NCBI GenBank assembly: GCA_946186175.1
Contig: CAMHMG010000131.1
Coordinates: 1-8,366 of the forward strand
Direction of reading: 5' to 3'
DNA: 8,366 nucleotides
From: an uncultured Clostridia bacterium
GTDB taxonomy: Bacteria; Bacillota; Clostridia; Lachnospirales; Lachnospiraceae
Shown here: positions 1 to 6,505 of the stretch, piece after piece
How positions within the stretch are numbered: the first letter of the stretch is position 1
Layout: every line of letters starts with the position of its first letter
Position numbers and translations under genes: made by a program
Notes under the pieces: generated by a model
The model's input: the letters and a program-made list of their open reading frames with translations, nothing else
What the model was told of the DNA's origin: nothing
Database searches by the model: none

Positions 1-950
1 GCATCTATTCCCAAAAATGCATGACCTGTAAGAGTATCCACATTCTTGATATGATCTGAATTCTTCTTATGTCTTTCTATAAATTCATTATATTCATCCT
101 CAGAAATAAACAACGGCTTACAGCTTGCATATCCACCTGACGCAGTGTATCCATTGATCTTTTCTATAAGCTCGTCAATATTAAATGATTTGTTATCCTT
201 CTTAAGCGCCGCACCCATTGCTACAAAATACAGAGAATTCTCCGGTGCAACACCTGTAAGCTTCAAGGTCTTGTCAAATGCCTTACGAAGCTCCGACAAG
301 AATGTAAGGGGACCACCAAGATATACCACCTTACCCTCGATCTCACGACCCTGTGCAAGACCTGCAATGGTCTGATTAACTACTGCATAGAATATACTTG
401 CTGAGATATCATTCTTCTGAGCGCCCTGATTAAGAAGAGGCTGCACATCAGACTTGGCAAACACACCACATCGACTGGCTATTGTATATATCTTGTCATA
501 GTTCTTGGCTATCTCATTCATCTCGCCAGCTTCCATATTGAGAAGTGTAGCCATCTGGTCAATAAATGCTCCTGTACCGCCGGCGCAGGAACCATTCATT
601 CTGACCTCTAATCCATCTGTGAGGAAAAGTATCTTGGCATCCTCTCCCCCAAGCTCAATAACCACGTCAGTACCCGGTATCATCTTATTGACTGCAACTC
701 TTGTGGCATATACCTCCTGCTCAAACGGTATTCCCAAAGAATCTGCAATACCCATTCCTGCAGAACCTGATATAGTGAGACATATCTCCTTTTCATCAGG
801 GAACTTCTCTTTGATGTCTGTAAGCATCTGCACTGTCTTTTCTGTAATCTGCGAAAAATGTCGCTGATAATCATTATAAACAATCTGAGCCTTATCATCT
901 AAGACCACGCATTTTAGCGTTGTAGAGCCAACATCCAAACCTATTCTCAT
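1..950 (-). CDS. Acyl-CoA dehydratase activase-type ATPase (BadF/BadG/BcrA/BcrD family), N-terminal part, runs off left edge
   Basis: Seen: 316 codons from ATG at 950, without a stop to the window edge. A Shine-Dalgarno AGGTG lies about 6 bases upstream. The fold is ASKHA ATPase: phosphate-1 loop GLDVGSTTLK (residues 4-13), ELGGEDAK (99-106), SCAGGTG (121-127), SRCGVFAKSD (159-168) and the adenosine-type LGGPLTF (211-217). C122 and C161 sit where HgdC-type activators place the cysteines that bridge one [4Fe-4S] cluster across the dimer. Known: such proteins use ATP to drive an electron into 2-hydroxyacyl-CoA or aryl-CoA dehydratases and reductases. The last residues (LGID, about 313-316) look like the start of a second ASKHA domain. 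This suggests the long fused form with two activase domains and DUF2229/dehydratase-like parts. Its physiological substrate is not known to me, and a true dehydratase partner is not visible. A promoter lies 90 bases upstream. Confidence 0.93.
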   Translation of the reverse strand, partial: MRIGLDVGSTTLKCVVLDDKAQIVYNDYQRHFSQITEKTVQMLTDIKEKFPDEKEICLTISGSAGMGIADSLGIPFEQEVYATRVAVNKMIPGTDVVIELGGEDAKILFLTDGLEVRMNGSCAGGTGAFIDQMATLLNMEAGEMNEIAKNYDKIYTIASRCGVFAKSDVQPLLNQGAQKNDISASIFYAVVNQTIAGLAQGREIEGKVVYLGGPLTFLSELRKAFDKTLKLTGVAPENSLYFVAMGAALKKDNKSFNIDELIEKINGYTASGGYASCKPLFISEDEYNEFIERHKKNSDHIKNVDTLTGHAFLGID

Positions 951-1039
951 TATGACACCTCATCTTTTAATGCATATGCAAAACAACATGTTTATCTATT
1001 AATATTCAAATTCTGACACAAATCGTATCAAACAGACCT

Positions 1040-1068
1040 ATTCTAACTTATATCAACATTTTTATCAA
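1040..1068 (-). promoter_or_regulatory. Sigma-A promoter for the activase gene
   Basis: On the minus strand TTGATA (1068-1063) is separated by exactly 17 bases from TAGAAT (1045-1040). Transcription would start near 1033, leaving a leader of about 80 bases before the activase ATG at 950. It lies just past the terminator of the upstream operon, as expected for an independent unit. Confidence 0.7.
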
Positions 1069-1083
1069 GTCCATTTTCTCCCA

Positions 1084-1127
1084 TTATAAAACACCGATAC
1101 ATCATATAACAAAACTGATGTACCGGT
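1084..1127 (-). terminator. Intrinsic terminator after the LUD-TrmH-TtcA-unknown operon
   Basis: The minus strand forms a 12-bp stem, ACCGGTACATCA (1127-1116) with TGATGTATCGGT (1104-1093), containing one G-U pair and an 11-base loop. It is followed by a short T tract (GTGTTTTATAAT). It lies 31 bases after the stop of the last operon gene. The U tract is short, so strength is uncertain. Confidence 0.65.
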
Positions 1128-1157
1128 ATTAATAACCAACAATTAATTATTTAAATA

Positions 1158-1829
1158 TTAATCATAATTCTTTTCTTTATATTCTAATATTTTATACAGA
1201 GCCTTTTCCGATTGTCCATTAAGCATATCTTCAAAAATCTCTTTATACTTTGCAAACTTCATACCCTGATTCGGATTACTGTACCCGGCCCAGCTTGCCA
1301 ATATAAGCCCACCGCCATACATTGCTTGACTAGTATATGACTCCGGATCTATTTCCAGATATCCTTTATATTCATTGTCGTTAATTAACTCATTGTATCT
1401 GGTTTCATCTGCATCTATTTCATCCTGACCATAATAATTAGTAAACTTCTTCTTCCAACCTATGCCATAATACTTATTTCCCCAGCACTATAGTCACCGT
1501 TAACAGTCCTGGTTCCCACATGCAGATAAAACCTGAGTTTAAGTATGTAATTTTTGTCAGAAAGATTATATGCGAAATTGTCTTCATAAAATTTGTCTAT
1601 ACGAGCTACTTCTTTCTTAATTTCTGCGGTTTTTGGAAAAACTTTCTTCATAAAATCATAATCAGTCTGCTTTTTTAGAGACTTTAGCATTTCCCATTAT
1701 ATCAGAAAATATCAGATTCATATTATCATCAGTATAGCTTAAATCATTATAATTGCCATACCCATTACGATCATCTTTCCCTCTGCTTCTTTTCAGATCT
1801 GCAATTTGATAATTGACTTCAATATTCAT
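1158..1829 (-). pseudogene. Unrecognised gene of about 223 codons, split by two compensating single-base frameshifts
   Basis: Seen: an AAGGAG site 11 bases before ATG at 1829 opens a frame (MNIEVNYQIADLKR...) that ends at TGA 1662-1664 after 55 codons. The protein sense continues in the next frame (about 1673 to 1480, e.g. YDFMKKVFPKTAEIKKE), which itself stops at 1460. It then returns to the first frame (KYYGIGWKKKFTNYYG...) and ends at TAA 1158-1160. Total span is 672 bases, a multiple of three, so the two shifts cancel. The probable shift sites are homopolymers: six A (1671-1676, minus strand) with one extra base, and the G4A3 run (1477-1483) lacking one. The product would be soluble, charged and rich in Lys, Asp and Tyr, with no signal peptide or membrane segment. 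I do not recognise the family. It follows the TtcA-like gene by 24 bases and is probably co-transcribed. Either it is a recent pseudogene or the two indels are sequencing errors. Confidence 0.72.
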
Positions 1830-1853
1830 TCTTTAATATTCTCCTTAAATAAT

Positions 1854-2540
1854 TTACCATATTTTTTTCTTAATAGCTGTGAGCATCCTGTTCCTTGTTC
1901 CGGGTGCATGTTTTTCAATCTCCTTTATTAAACATCTGACGTAATTTCTTTCTGTATTACCATCAAACGGGCATGGATTCTTAATTATCGGGAACTTCTT
2001 CTCTCCGGCAAAACTCAACACCCTTCCTGCCGTTACATATATGAGTGGTCTTATAAGCGTAAGACAAGTGTCATCATATCTTGTCACAGGTTCAAACGAT
2101 GAAAACCTTCCTTCATATATCAGAGATAACATCATGGTCTCTATTGCATCATCTTCGTTGTGAGCATAAGCCAGCTTATTACAACCAAGTTCCTTTGCCT
2201 TCTCACCAAATGCACCTTTTCGCAGTCTGCCACACAGTGAGCACCCTGCCTCACCTATCATCTGGGATATCTCTGTCTTTACAACATAATATTCCACATC
2301 ATACTTATCACATACTTCCCTGATCTTTTCTGTATCAAAGCCCTCATATCCAAGATCGACCGTGATCGCTATAATTTCAAAATGTTTGGGATAAAAACTT
2401 CTCAATCCACTCAACGCACTAAGAAGTGTATAAGAATCCTTTCCTCCGGACATTCCGACAGCTATCTTATCTCCTTCATCTATCATATTATAGTCATCTA
2501 CAGCCTGTCTGACATAGCTGTATAACTTCTGTAGCTTCAT
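1854..2540 (-). CDS. TtcA-family PP-loop tRNA 2-thiocytidine synthetase-like protein
   Basis: Seen: 228 residues. The N-type ATP-pyrophosphatase PP-loop SGGKDS is at residues 31-36. A CSLC pair (C100, C103) is followed by GRLRKGAF, as in TtcA. The second substrate/ATP motif is AHNEDDAIETMML (126-138), and a third cysteine is C190 in KNPCPFDG. Known: TtcA adenylates C32 of certain tRNAs and replaces the 2-oxo group with sulfur, using a [4Fe-4S] cluster held by three cysteines; all three candidate ligands are present. It is shorter than the E. coli enzyme (about 311 residues), lacking terminal extensions, which I believe is typical of the Firmicute branch. The substrate tRNA is therefore inferred from the family. 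A purine-rich GGATGGGGA precedes the ATG by about 10 bases. It is third in an operon after the LUD and SpoU genes, 70 bases after the SpoU stop. Confidence 0.88.
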   Translation of the reverse strand: MKLQKLYSYVRQAVDDYNMIDEGDKIAVGMSGGKDSYTLLSALSGLRSFYPKHFEIIAITVDLGYEGFDTEKIREVCDKYDVEYYVVKTEISQMIGEAGCSLCGRLRKGAFGEKAKELGCNKLAYAHNEDDAIETMMLSLIYEGRFSSFEPVTRYDDTCLTLIRPLIYVTAGRVLSFAGEKKFPIIKNPCPFDGNTERNYVRCLIKEIEKHAPGTRNRMLTAIKKKIW

Positions 2541-2610
2541 ATAACAAGTTTCCCCATCCTTTAATCATAAATATATGCAACTATTTTCATCCCTCATGGT
2601 TGCAAATCTT

Positions 2611-3447
2611 CTACAATCTGTCGCGCAACAACTCCCAAAACATCACGGCACTTGCCGCACCGACATTTAACGAATCAACCATGGGATTCATGGGAATCAT
2701 GGCAACATGATCACTTCTTAGTATTGTATCTTCGCAAAGACCATATCCCTCATTTCCCAGAATAACAGCGAGCTTATCATTTGCCTTTATCTGAGGGGAA
2801 TTAATACTGACCGCCTTATCAGAAAGTGCCATTGAAACTGTTGCAAAGCCGGCATCTGACAGCTCCTCAATATAATCAGTCTGTTTATCTGTCCGTGTCC
2901 ATGAAATCTGAAAAACCGTACCCATACTGACACGTTCTGCTCTCCTGTATAACGGATCTGAACAATTATACGTCAATATTACTGCTCCCACTCCCATTGC
3001 TGCTGCTGAGCGGAATATCGCACCGACATTTGTAGGGTTCTGAACATTTTCAAGAACTGCAACAAGCTTCTTGTCTGCGACAATATCTTTTAACAGTGCA
3101 AGAGGTTTTCTCCGCATTGCCGAAAGAATACCGCCTGTAAGAGCATATCCTGCAATATCCCTTAAAACCTCATCATTACCATGATATATAGGTATATCTT
3201 TGCACGAATCATATACATACCTTGTATCTTCATCAATATTATTAACCGCAGTCAAAATAGATATTGGTTCATATCCCGCTTCTATAGCACGCCTTATAAC
3301 CTTAGAGCTCTCGCATATAAATATCCCCGGTGCTGGTTCATTTATCCTTAAAAGTCTTATCTCATTACGCTGTTTATAGACCTCTAACTCAGGCAGATCC
3401 AGACTTTCTATCTCTATAAAATTATATGTTTTGTTATCAGTACTCAT
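2611..3447 (-). CDS. SpoU/TrmH-family RNA 2'-O-methyltransferase
   Basis: Seen: 278 residues with an N-terminal substrate-binding region (about 1-120; GIFICESSKVIRRAIEAGYE resembles the L30e-like RNA-binding domain) and a C-terminal SPOUT knot domain. The three SpoU motifs are present: ENVQNPTNVGAIFRSAAAMG (133-152, with the catalytic-type Asn and Arg), VILGNEGYGL (228-237) and IPMNPMVDSLNVGAASAVM (251-269), which forms the S-adenosylmethionine-binding knot. Known: the family methylates ribose 2'-OH of rRNA or tRNA nucleotides. The exact target cannot be read from the sequence. GGAAG lies about 7 bases before the ATG. It starts 15 bases after the LUD gene stop, so translation is likely linked. 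Two adjacent RNA-modification genes (this and the TtcA-like gene) suggest an operon biased to translation quality. Confidence 0.92.
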   Translation of the reverse strand: MSTDNKTYNFIEIESLDLPELEVYKQRNEIRLLRINEPAPGIFICESSKVIRRAIEAGYEPISILTAVNNIDEDTRYVYDSCKDIPIYHGNDEVLRDIAGYALTGGILSAMRRKPLALLKDIVADKKLVAVLENVQNPTNVGAIFRSAAAMGVGAVILTYNCSDPLYRRAERVSMGTVFQISWTRTDKQTDYIEELSDAGFATVSMALSDKAVSINSPQIKANDKLAVILGNEGYGLCEDTILRSDHVAMIPMNPMVDSLNVGAASAVMFWELLRDRL

Positions 3448-3462
3448 CTCTATTCTTCCATA

Positions 3463-4092
3463 TCAAAAGCCTAGATTTTCGCCTACAAGAATAACGTGTA
3501 TTCTGTCATCATGACGCGAAAAACGGGTTATAAGAAATTGGCAGCAGATGGTGTCCGGCGATTTACAATTCATACACGAACCGGTTTTGGCACATGGAGT
3601 TGACAAATTAAAACGCTGTGCATTAATAGGTGCTGCAACATTTCTTGCCCTTTTCATGGCTCCATCAACATCATCACATATCTTATTCATTCCTACAATA
3701 AATAATACCTTTCTCGGTCCCTGCGCTATAGCCGATACTCTGTTGGAATTACCGTCTATGTTAACAATTACACCATCCTCTGTAATTGCATTAGCACTGG
3801 ACAAAAAGAAATCCGCATCGTAAGCCGCAAGCATTGCAGCACGTTTATCATCTGCAGCATCTCTGTCAATAAAATTATAATTACCTTTCTTCAAGGCCTC
3901 GACCAAGCCTATTTCATGTACACTCATACCTCCGCCCATAGAGACAGATGAACCCTCTGGTATGATCTCAAGAGCTTTAGCCAGAGCTTCTTTAACATCA
4001 GCCGTATAATATCCCGACATATTACGAGACTCAAGGCCCTTAATAACCTTCTGTGCCAATAATTCATTGCGCTTAATAATATTCTCATTCAT
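3463..4092 (-). CDS. LUD-domain (lactate utilization, LutC/YkgG-like) protein
   Basis: Seen: about 209 residues beginning MNENIIKRNELLAQKVIKGL. It has LUD hallmarks: EGSSVSMGGGMSVHEIGLVE near residues 46-65, then DADFFLSSANAITEDGVIVN and FIVGMNKICDDVDGAMKR. A C-terminal cysteine cluster (PCAKTGSCMNCKSPDTICC) resembles that of the stand-alone clostridial LUD proteins. Known: LUD domains occur in the LutABC lactate oxidation complex. Stand-alone copies have no assigned reaction, and no lutA or lutB is nearby, so a lactate role should not be assumed. Start choice: an in-frame GTG at 4110 lies within the Shine-Dalgarno itself (GGGAGGA), so it is rejected. ATG 4092 (10 bases after GGAGG) fits better than ATG 4098 (4 bases). 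It is the first gene of the operon and follows the 4162-4190 promoter. Confidence 0.9.
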   Translation of the reverse strand: MNENIIKRNELLAQKVIKGLESRNMSGYYTADVKEALAKALEIIPEGSSVSMGGGMSVHEIGLVEALKKGNYNFIDRDAADDKRAAMLAAYDADFFLSSANAITEDGVIVNIDGNSNRVSAIAQGPRKVLFIVGMNKICDDVDGAMKRARNVAAPINAQRFNLSTPCAKTGSCMNCKSPDTICCQFLITRFSRHDDRIHVILVGENLGF

Positions 4093-4161
4093 GATCATAT
4101 ATCCTCCCACTCAATCAAAATAATAGCGTCAATTGATCATCCCCTAATTAATATCTGTCTC

Positions 4162-4190
4162 ATTTTATCACATGTAGTTCAAAATATAAA
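4162..4190 (-). promoter_or_regulatory. Extended -10 promoter for the LUD operon
   Basis: On the minus strand TTTATA (4190-4185), a 17-base spacer, then TAAAAT (4167-4162), preceded by TGA that makes an extended -10 element. The start of transcription would fall near 4155, about 60 bases before the LUD ATG. It sits immediately downstream of the terminator at 4239-4272, marking an independent unit. Confidence 0.6.
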
Positions 4191-4238
4191 GATTATCAGA
4201 AAAATCTACTATTTTGAAACAAAGTTTCTTAATTATAT

Positions 4239-4272
4239 AAAAAAGCGATGATGAAAACATCACCGCTTTTTT
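4239..4272 (-). terminator. Strong intrinsic terminator ending the GIY-YIG/acetyltransferase/surface-remnant unit
   Basis: Arms 4239-4253 and 4258-4272 pair as A6-GCG-x-TGATG with CATCA-x-CGC-T6, with one A/C mismatch and an AAAA/TTTT tetraloop. Read on the minus strand, the stem ends in a T6 run followed by ATATAATT. The palindromic A6/T6 ends could also stop plus-strand transcription. It begins directly after the stop codon of the surface-protein remnant. Confidence 0.85.
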
Positions 4273-4671
4273 CTACAGTATAATAATTAACCACAAAAGA
4301 TTGTAAAGATTAAATTTCTTCACGTTTTTTACAAACAACACAGCAGTTGCTGCAACCGGTGTTGTCTGTGAAACTGTTGGCTGCTCCGTTGTTGCAGGTT
4401 TTACCGCAACCGATGTCGTCTGTGAAACTGTTGGTTGTTCCGTTGATTCGGTTTCTGTCACAGCCGGCGTCTGTACATCCTTTTGCTTTGCAACCGTCTT
4501 TACAGTGAAGTCAATGTCCGTATCCACATTACCGTTCTCATCCTTTGTAAAGGTCAACTTCTTAGATACAGGAGCACTTACCTTTTAACCATCAATATAA
4601 AAATCATATCCCTCTTTTGGCGTAATGGTCAATGTATAATCACCTTCCGGAATACTGTCAGAAACTCCATC
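4273..4671 (-). pseudogene. C-terminal remnant of a surface/secreted protein with a Thr/Pro-rich repeat tail
   Basis: Seen: the reading frame from 4671 (DGVSDSIPEGDYTLTITPKE) runs into TAA at 4585-4587, where the sense continues as KVSAPVSKKLTFTKDENGNV. A TAG at 4672-4674 closes it on the 5' side, so there is no start or signal peptide. The part after residue about 60 is a low-complexity tail, TEQPTVSQTTSVAVKPAT and a second 18-residue copy (54-bp period), as in cell-surface linkers. The last 25 residues are hydrophobic (NLYNLLWLIIIL) but no sortase LPXTG motif is present. The domain before the tail resembles beta-sandwich repeats of clostridial secreted proteins; this is inference. The remnant abuts the 3' end of the acetyltransferase gene (15 bases) and ends at the terminator. 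It is probably the tail of a larger lost gene. Confidence 0.68.
4364..4434. repeat. 54-bp tandem repeat (two units) inside the surface-protein tail
   Basis: The 17-base word GTCTGTGAAACTGTTGG occurs at 4364-4380 and again at 4418-4434. The flanking bases are also similar, giving a 54-base period equal to 18 codons (TEQPTVSQTT core). This is a coding repeat of a linker region, typical of surface proteins that vary in copy number. Confidence 0.8.
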
Positions 4672-4688
4672 CTATTTCAAGTAATATT

Positions 4689-5306
4689 TTATTCTTTTAT
4701 TTCATCTCCAACCATATCCTCTTCGGTTATACTTCTGATTACCCTGCACGGATTACCTGCCGCTATACTGTTAGCCGGTATATCCTTAGTCACGACACTT
4801 CCCGCTCCTATAACACTTCCTGTACCAATAGTAACCCCACCACATACAGTAACATTTCCCGCAATCCAGCAATTATCCTCTATAACAATTGGTTTTCCAT
4901 ACTCCTTATCCGTAAGAACTCCATCCTCTTTGAAATATGTATTTCTCTCCTGCCATCTCAATGGATGCATCGGTGTCAAAAGAGATACATTAGGTCCAAA
5001 AAAAACATCCTTGCCTATCTTTACCGGACACACATCAAGAACTGTAAAGTTAAAATTAGCATACGTACGCTCACCAATACTTGTGAAGCATCCATAATCA
5101 AACTGTATCGGTCCTTGTAAATATGCATTCTCTCCCATATCAGGAATCAACTCCTGTAATATAGCTGTCCTTTTCTCAACGTCTGTTTCCGGTGTCATAT
5201 TATATTCCATCGAAAGATTGTGACTTTTTGTACGTAAATCACTTAGTTCCTTATCAGAGGGATCATATAATTTCCCGGAAAGCATCTTCTCTCTTTCAGT
5301 ATCCAT
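4689..5306 (-). CDS. Maltose/galactoside-type sugar O-acetyltransferase (left-handed beta-helix)
   Basis: Seen: 205 residues. The N-terminal Maa-type helix domain starts EREKMLSGKLYDPSDKEL (4-21). Hexapeptide-repeat strands follow from about 60 to 190 (e.g. IGTGSVIGAGSVVTKDIPAN, 160-179). TYANFNFTVLD (81-91) and LLTPMHPL (109-116) give H114 as the catalytic His expected in LacA/Maa/NodL enzymes. The PANSIAAGNPCRVIR tail motif is present (177-191). Known: the family moves acetyl from acetyl-CoA to a sugar hydroxyl; the physiological sugar is often unknown. Length matches the family (about 185-205). The start ATG lies inside the upstream GIY-YIG gene (11-base overlap); the AAAGGAG there is 13 bases away, so translational coupling is likely. 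No promoter of its own is seen. Confidence 0.93.
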   Translation of the reverse strand: MDTEREKMLSGKLYDPSDKELSDLRTKSHNLSMEYNMTPETDVEKRTAILQELIPDMGENAYLQGPIQFDYGCFTSIGERTYANFNFTVLDVCPVKIGKDVFFGPNVSLLTPMHPLRWQERNTYFKEDGVLTDKEYGKPIVIEDNCWIAGNVTVCGGVTIGTGSVIGAGSVVTKDIPANSIAAGNPCRVIRSITEEDMVGDEIKE

Positions 5307-5601
5307 AACTATTGCTTTTCTCCTTTTTTAAATTAAAATTTTTAATAATTTCAAGCTTCTCTTTACGTTTCATCCTCTTTATTTCAATTTCTCTTTTCAA
5401 AGCTTCTGATTTGTTATCACACATCTCATAATAAACCAGCTTAACAGGAAGCCTTGATCGGGTGTATTTAGCGCCCTTTCCCTTATTATGAGTATTCATT
5501 CTTTTATAAAGATCAGATGTCCAGCCGGTATATAACGTCCCATCCGAGCATTCAACCATATATGTATATACCTTATCCTTCATTTTTTTACAATCATTCA
5601 C
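5296..5601 (-). CDS. GIY-YIG nuclease superfamily small protein (YhbQ/UPF0213 type)
   Basis: Seen: 101 residues. VYTYMVECSDGTLYTGWTSD (11-30) carries the GIY-YIG equivalents, followed by KRMNTHNKGKGAKYTRSRLP and the SEALKREIEIK helix that holds the usual catalytic Glu. The C-terminus is lysine-rich. Known: this is the stand-alone single-domain branch; some members cut branched or damaged DNA, but many have no assigned role. Start: GTG at 5601 with GGAGGAG 8 bases upstream. The downstream ATG at 5583 would be 26 bases from that site and is less likely. It is first in a two-gene unit with the acetyltransferase, whose start it overlaps by 11 bases. There is no evident functional link between the two products. 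Confidence 0.9.
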   Translation of the reverse strand: MNDCKKMKDKVYTYMVECSDGTLYTGWTSDLYKRMNTHNKGKGAKYTRSRLPVKLVYYEMCDNKSEALKREIEIKRMKRKEKLEIIKNFNLKKEKSNSYGY

Positions 5602-5643
5602 TTAATCAACTCCTCCAAATTTATCCTCTGTTTTTCATACTTT

Positions 5644-5745
5644 TTATTCTATTATAACCCCTAAGATAAAAATACCAATACCTAACCACAACATACATAT
5701 TGTGATTAAATGTAATTTTTTATCAAAGACATTAAACTTTTTTTG
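5644..5745 (-). pseudogene. Possible C-terminal fragment of a small membrane protein
   Basis: Seen: a frame of 33 codons ending TAA at 5644-5646, KKFNVFDKKLHLITICMLWL then a hydrophobic run GIGIFILGVIIE, i.e. one predicted membrane span with a short charged end. There is no convincing start: only a TTG at 5748 without a spaced ribosome site, and a TAA just upstream. Its DNA contains the promoter for the GIY-YIG gene. It may be the tail of a decayed membrane protein or simply AT-rich non-coding DNA. Confidence 0.3.
5651..5678 (-). promoter_or_regulatory. Promoter for the GIY-YIG/acetyltransferase unit
   Basis: On the minus strand TTGGTA (5678-5673), 16-base spacer, then a consensus TATAAT (5656-5651). 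Initiation near 5644 would give a leader of about 42 bases that includes the GGAGGAG ribosome site. It overlaps the possible small membrane ORF at 5644-5745. Confidence 0.65.
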
Positions 5746-5803
5746 CAAACGCCCTTATGAATTAGACCAGTTATAACAAATTTCTATAAAATATGGAGAA
5801 AAA

Positions 5804-5941
5804 TTATGAAAAAACAGTATGATGAATGGAATGCCAAACACATCCAAAATCACCGGAAATGATGAAGTAGTCATCTTTGCAAAGCTCCGTCTGTTCAGTA
5901 AAGTTATGCCTGTTTAGTTTCTTAATATCATAATCCTCATA
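5804..5941 (-). pseudogene. N-terminal fragment of a calcineurin-like metallophosphoesterase
   Basis: Seen: 45 codons YEDYDIKKLNRHNFTEQTEL continuing CKDDYFIISGDFGCVW, then unrelated codons to TAA 5804-5806. KDDYxIIxGDFGxVW is typical of a clostridial metallophosphoesterase family whose members begin with a GDxHG metal-binding motif; the GD here would be the next metal-binding motif. The expected start and the first DxH motif are missing: between GGAGGT (5956-5951) and DYDIKK only about a dozen bases remain, so an internal deletion is likely. The downstream GNHE half is also absent. A GNHE-bearing piece lies on the same strand at the right edge of the window. Family call is from recall of motifs. 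Confidence 0.62.
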
Positions 5942-5989
5942 ACAGTTCACACCTCCAACAAGGTCATAAATGCTCTTTAATCTTTATTA

Positions 5990-5998
5990 ATTTTATCA
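5990..5998 (-). promoter_or_regulatory. Possible extended -10 promoter of the decayed metallophosphoesterase
   Basis: Minus-strand TGATAAAAT (5998-5990), an extended -10 identical to that of the LUD operon, lies about 35 bases before a GGAGGT ribosome site. No good -35 hexamer is present. Together they look like the relic control region of the fragment at 5804-5941. Confidence 0.35.
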
Positions 5999-6203
5999 CA
6001 AAAACATTGCATATGCACTACTAATTCAAAAGATACAAACCTTAATAATAATGCTGCAGTTTGGGTCTGTCTGTAATATGTCGTTTGTTTTTACCACCAT
6101 TTCATATTATATTACCACAATTATTGTTCATCATAAATGATTGTTTTTATAATATCACCTACTACTGACAAGCTATGGCATAATTATTCCCGTTTATTTC
6201 CAT

Positions 6204-6232
6204 TTGACACCCCGCCAAATCATGTATACACT
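6204..6232 (+). promoter_or_regulatory. Promoter for the VapB-like antitoxin
   Basis: A perfect TTGACA (6204-6209), 17-base spacer and TACACT (6227-6232). Transcription would start near 6239, only about 18 bases before ATG 6257, with AGGG at 6245-6248 as ribosome site. This placement argues against the longer frame start at 6137. A GTATAC palindrome at the -10 could be part of an autorepressor operator; that is speculation. Confidence 0.6.
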
Positions 6233-6256
6233 TATTGTATTAATAGGGATATGTTT

Positions 6257-6505
6257 ATGTCGATAGCAAAAGTATTTCAAAGTGGCAACAGTCAGGCAAT
6301 CAGAATTCCTAAGGAAATATATACCAATCAAAGCGAATTTATTATCAGGAAAATAAACAACTGTTATTTGCTTGTTCCAGCAGATGACTCTTGGACTTAG
6401 CTGTGCCAAGTTTTGGGGGATACATCTGATGATATAATCTTCGACAGGGACCAGCCGTTTAGCCCGGAATTAACAGAAAGAGAGCTTGAATATGGTGCAG
6501 CATAA
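6257..6505 (+). pseudogene. VapB/VagC-like antitoxin (AbrB/MazE/SpoVT fold) interrupted by an amber codon
   Basis: Seen: ATG 6257 opens MSIAKVFQSGNSQAIRIPKE, the swapped-hairpin DNA-binding motif of VapB/VagC antitoxins, then FIIRKINNCYLLVPADDSW. TAG at 6398-6400 (codon 48) stops it, but the same frame continues in family-like sense, LCQVLGDTSDDIIFDRDQPF then ELTERELEYGAA, to TAA 6503-6505, about 82 codons in all. Known: VapB binds its operator through the N-terminus and its VapC PIN-domain ribonuclease through the C-terminus, so the 47-residue product could still bind DNA but not toxin. No VapC gene follows; the next gene is the SRAP protein. Start chosen at 6257 because AGGG is 8 bases upstream and a good promoter ends at 6232. 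Only one lesion is present, so decay is recent or readthrough occurs. Confidence 0.8.

Noticed and set aside
505..867. Plus-strand frame of 120 codons
   Set aside because: Antisense to the activase gene whose ATPase motifs are unmistakable.
4093..4110. GTG start for the LUD gene at 4110
   Set aside because: It would place the start codon in the Shine-Dalgarno sequence; the ATG codons at 4098 and 4092 follow that site.
4483..5120. Two long plus-strand frames (about 204 and 162 codons)
   Set aside because: They lie antisense to the acetyltransferase gene, which has full family motifs; the plus-strand products are Ser/Ile/Thr-rich with no recognisable motif or ribosome site.
5819..5917. Plus-strand 31-codon ORF starting MNGMPNTSKITG
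   Set aside because: It is the reverse strand of the metallophosphoesterase fragment, which has recognisable motifs; there is no ribosome site at proper spacing.
6137..6256. Longer N-terminus for the VapB-like gene from ATG 6137
   Set aside because: The promoter TTGACA-N17-TACACT lies inside this stretch and the family begins at MSIAKVF; AGGG is spaced for ATG 6257.
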